Shown: piece by piece, positions 62,462 through 64,000 of the stretch
Layout of the letters: every line of letters begins with the position of its first letter
Numbering within the stretch: position 1 is the stretch's first letter
DNA from: UBA5066 sp048500275
Lineage (GTDB): Bacteria > Acidobacteriota > Thermoanaerobaculia > UBA5066
Assembly (NCBI GenBank): GCA_048500275.1
Contig: JASNYI010000001.1
Span: 496,001 to 560,000 of the forward strand
Direction: 5' to 3'
Length of the DNA: 64,000 nucleotides
Notes under the pieces: model-generated
The model's input: only the letters and a program-made list of their open reading frames with translations
What the model was told of the DNA's origin: nothing
Databases searched by the model: none
Translations under genes and position numbers: made by a program

Positions 62462-62998
62462 TCAGCGCGCCGGGAAAGCGGCCCGGATCGTCTCCGCCTC
62501 GGCCTCGGACATGCCGGGCGCCCCCTTCCGGAGCATCCCGACGAAGTGGTCGAGCTCGTGCGCCTTCGCGGGGAAGCCGACGTTCGTGCCGGGACCGCCC
62601 GTGCTCGATGTCGCGATCGCGCGGCGCGTCTTCCGGTCGAGGACCGCCGTGAACGGCAGCCCCGCCCCTTTCCCGGCCAGCGACGTCAGGAGGTCGTCGG
62701 CGCCGGCGTTCTCGAGAGCCTTCTTCTCGCCCCGCTCGAGGACGGTCAGGCCGGCCTTCTCGTAGTGGCGGTCGAGGATCTCTTTCGCCGCCGGTGCCGA
62801 GAGGACGGCGTCCAGCTTCCGGCACCAGCCGCACCAGGAAGCGTGGAAGACGACGAGGATGTTCTTCTTGCCGGCCTTGCCTGCCTTCGCGGCGGCGTCG
62901 AGGACGGCAGCGGCCGTCGGGGGCGCGGCCGGTGCGGGCACGGAGGCGAGCAATCCGCAGCCGAGGACGAAGGCGAAAATGAGACGGCGGCTCGACAT
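62462..62998 (-). CDS. Exported thioredoxin-like protein
   Basis: 178 residues. A signal peptide (about 1-25, SVPAPAAPP) leads to a thioredoxin-fold domain with the redox motif LVVFHASWCGWCRKLD (CGWC) and the cis-Pro in GKGAGLPFTAVLDRKTRR. CGWC is typical of DUF255/DsbD-gamma-like or thioredoxin_7 proteins. It probably acts on periplasmic disulfides; partner unknown. The C-terminal helix contains MLRKGAPGMSEAEAETI. Confidence 0.82.
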   Translation of the reverse strand: MSSRRLIFAFVLGCGLLASVPAPAAPPTAAAVLDAAAKAGKAGKKNILVVFHASWCGWCRKLDAVLSAPAAKEILDRHYEKAGLTVLERGEKKALENAGADDLLTSLAGKGAGLPFTAVLDRKTRRAIATSSTGGPGTNVGFPAKAHELDHFVGMLRKGAPGMSEAEAETIRAAFPAR

Positions 62999-63072
62999 GA
63001 CGCGGGAGTTTACCCGGGCGTGCCGGGAGTCCGCAGACCCCGGAAGGGACTCCTCGCGGGCCGCCCCCCGCG

Positions 63073-63396
63073 TTACTCGCCGGCGAGGAGCTTCAGGACG
63101 CGGTCGGCTTCCGCCGCCGTCGCCGGTCTCCAGCCCGAGCCGAAACCGGCGCCGAGGAGCTTGCGGAGGTCCCTTACCTCCATCCCGACCACTGCGGCGC
63201 GAAGACGTGCCGCCTCGGTCGCGACCGTCCGGGCCTCGTCCTCGGCGGAGTCCCGGCGGAAGGCGCGCGCCGCGTCCGCCGCGTCGGCGTACTCGGTCTT
63301 CCAGTCCTCGTGCAGGTAGCCCTTGAAGGCCTCGCGCAGGGCCGGGTAGCGCCGGGGGTCGATCTCTGCAGGCGCCTTGTTCGTGGTTTCGGTCAT
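63073..63396 (-). CDS. CdiI-type immunity protein (putative)
   Basis: 107 residues, cytoplasmic, ATG overlapping the upstream toxin-like gene by 4 nt (ATGA) and preceded by GGAGG. The sequence RYPALREAFKGYLHEDWKTE, then ADAARAFRRDSAEDEART and a C-terminal LRKLLGAGFGSGWRP, matches the pattern of the CdiI_2-type contact-dependent-inhibition immunity family (P..l..f..Y.HqDW..EY). Position directly after a nuclease-like gene supports neutralisation of that protein. Recognised by motif only. Confidence 0.65.
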   Translation of the reverse strand: MTETTNKAPAEIDPRRYPALREAFKGYLHEDWKTEYADAADAARAFRRDSAEDEARTVATEAARLRAAVVGMEVRDLRKLLGAGFGSGWRPATAAEADRVLKLLAGE

Positions 63397-63878
63397 CGGG
63401 AAGCCTCCGGGTACGACGTCAGGACGTAGTAGATCTCCGATTCCTCGTTCCACTTGAGGACGACGAGGGCTCGCTTGCAGGGAACGGGCTCCTTCGCCCC
63501 TCGCCGGAGCGAGCGGCCGAGGACGCGTCCGGTCCCAGGCCACTCTATGACGAGGTTCGCGCGCGAGCCCGTCCGGGCGGCCCAGCCGTCGACGCGCTTG
63601 CGGCTCGCCTGGATCGCGGCGGCGACGGCCTCCTCCGCCGTGGCCCGGTCGGTGAAGGTCGAGGCCGCCGAGATCCCCTTCTCGCGCTTCAGCCGCTCGC
63701 GCAGCTGGGCGTCCGTGAGGCCGACGTGCCTCGAGAGAGTGTGCCCACCGCGCTTCTCGTCGCGTTCGAGGTCGCGGCGCTTCGCCGCCTCGGCGGAGGA
63801 GTGGGGAACGAGGCCCGCGGTGAGGGCGAGGAGGAGGAGGAGGGTCGGGCGGAGGAGTGCGCGGAGGCGGACGAACAC
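63393..63878 (-). CDS. Secreted RNase A-like toxin (CdiA-CT type), stand-alone
   Basis: 161 residues from GTG 63878 (a longer GTG start at 63947 is possible; no clear ribosome site for either). A signal peptide (about 1-31) is followed directly by a domain with ERDEKRGGHTLSRHVGLTDA (His46, Arg50, His51), ISAASTFTDRATAEEAV and the C-terminal VVLKWNEESEIYYVLTSYPE. This pattern (GGHTLxRHVG ... ASTF ... TSYP) is that of the bacterial RNase A-like family known as a CdiA C-terminal toxin. In that family conserved His, Arg and the C-terminal Thr/Tyr form the active site. Here the nuclease is not attached to a large CdiA or Rhs carrier. Confidence 0.7.
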   Translation of the reverse strand: MFVRLRALLRPTLLLLLALTAGLVPHSSAEAAKRRDLERDEKRGGHTLSRHVGLTDAQLRERLKREKGISAASTFTDRATAEEAVAAAIQASRKRVDGWAARTGSRANLVIEWPGTGRVLGRSLRRGAKEPVPCKRALVVLKWNEESEIYYVLTSYPEASR

Positions 63879-64000
63879 GAGGCGGAGGTTAGCCGAAGCC
63901 CGGGCTTCGCGCGCGGCCCGCCTGTTCGGGACGTCGAGGACTCGCACTCCGTCGGCCGGGTCCGCCCGACGAATCCCTCGCGGCGACCGGCCTCAGCGTC
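63879..64000. other. Right edge, no gene assigned
   Basis: About 120 bp upstream of the RNase-like gene. No convincing frame, promoter or repeat could be assigned; the minus-strand frame of the toxin gene remains open to 63947 without family similarity. Confidence 0.4.

Overview
The window is 64 kb of very GC-rich, densely packed bacterial chromosome. Gram-negative character is shown by an Oar-type TonB-dependent receptor, a Tat-exported DMSO-reductase-type enzyme, a MoxR/Bat operon and UppP. The gene mix (CarboxypepD_reg-TonB receptor, GroE with CIRCE, Bat operon, myxobacterial-style pfa order) suggests an Acidobacteriota member (perhaps Thermoanaerobaculia) or a similar deep-branching didermic lineage. 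This placement is inference only. No rRNA, tRNA, CRISPR array, integrase or intact insertion sequence was seen.

Layout. 1-8.9 kb: the end of a polyunsaturated-fatty-acid/polyketide synthase locus on the minus strand (enoyl reductase pfaD/pfa1, then the 2136-residue KS-AT-ACP-ACP-KR-DH protein, then a KS protein cut by the window edge), with a divergent TetR regulator and two tandem palindromes between. 8.9-12.8 kb: a small GHG/SC-motif protein with its own promoter, and a large TonB receptor. 12.9-18.4 kb: a dmsCBA-type molybdoenzyme operon and a divergent ferredoxin-NADP reductase. 18.5-23.4 kb: methyltransferase, a three-gene glycosyltransferase/deacetylase operon, OsmC, GYD protein and a membrane protein. 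23.5-29.8 kb: Ada-AlkA fusion plus Ogt (alkylation repair), DinB-like protein, Lon, YigZ-like and DUF2238 proteins. 30-34.5 kb: groES-groEL with CIRCE, sugar aminotransferase, rhomboid protease, HU. 34.6-41.5 kb: rsmB-fmt, ftsK, uppP, rsmA, trxA.

42.1-49.8 kb is a tightly overlapping MoxR-DUF58-Bat operon, followed by a GAF-GGDEF protein and lysine 6-aminotransferase. 52.6-56.6 kb carries mtgA, a Big_2 lipoprotein, a MEMO-family protein and glgA. 56.6-60.9 kb is a minus-strand pyrR-pyrB-pyrC-receiver-suhB operon, in which PyrR has an unusual histone-H1-like basic tail. After a probably frameshifted small gene and queA, the window ends with a thioredoxin-like exported protein and an overlapping two-gene unit that looks like a free-standing secreted RNase A-like (CdiA-CT type) toxin with its CdiI-type immunity protein.

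A short dispersed repeat (core GGGGTCAGGTCTTGATTTTC) occurs three times. In two places it supplies the last codons and the stop codon of unrelated genes. Almost every coding sequence has a long antisense shadow frame because of extreme GC3; these shadows were left out. Many genes overlap their neighbour by 4 nt (ATGA/GTGA/TTGA), and GTG starts are common.
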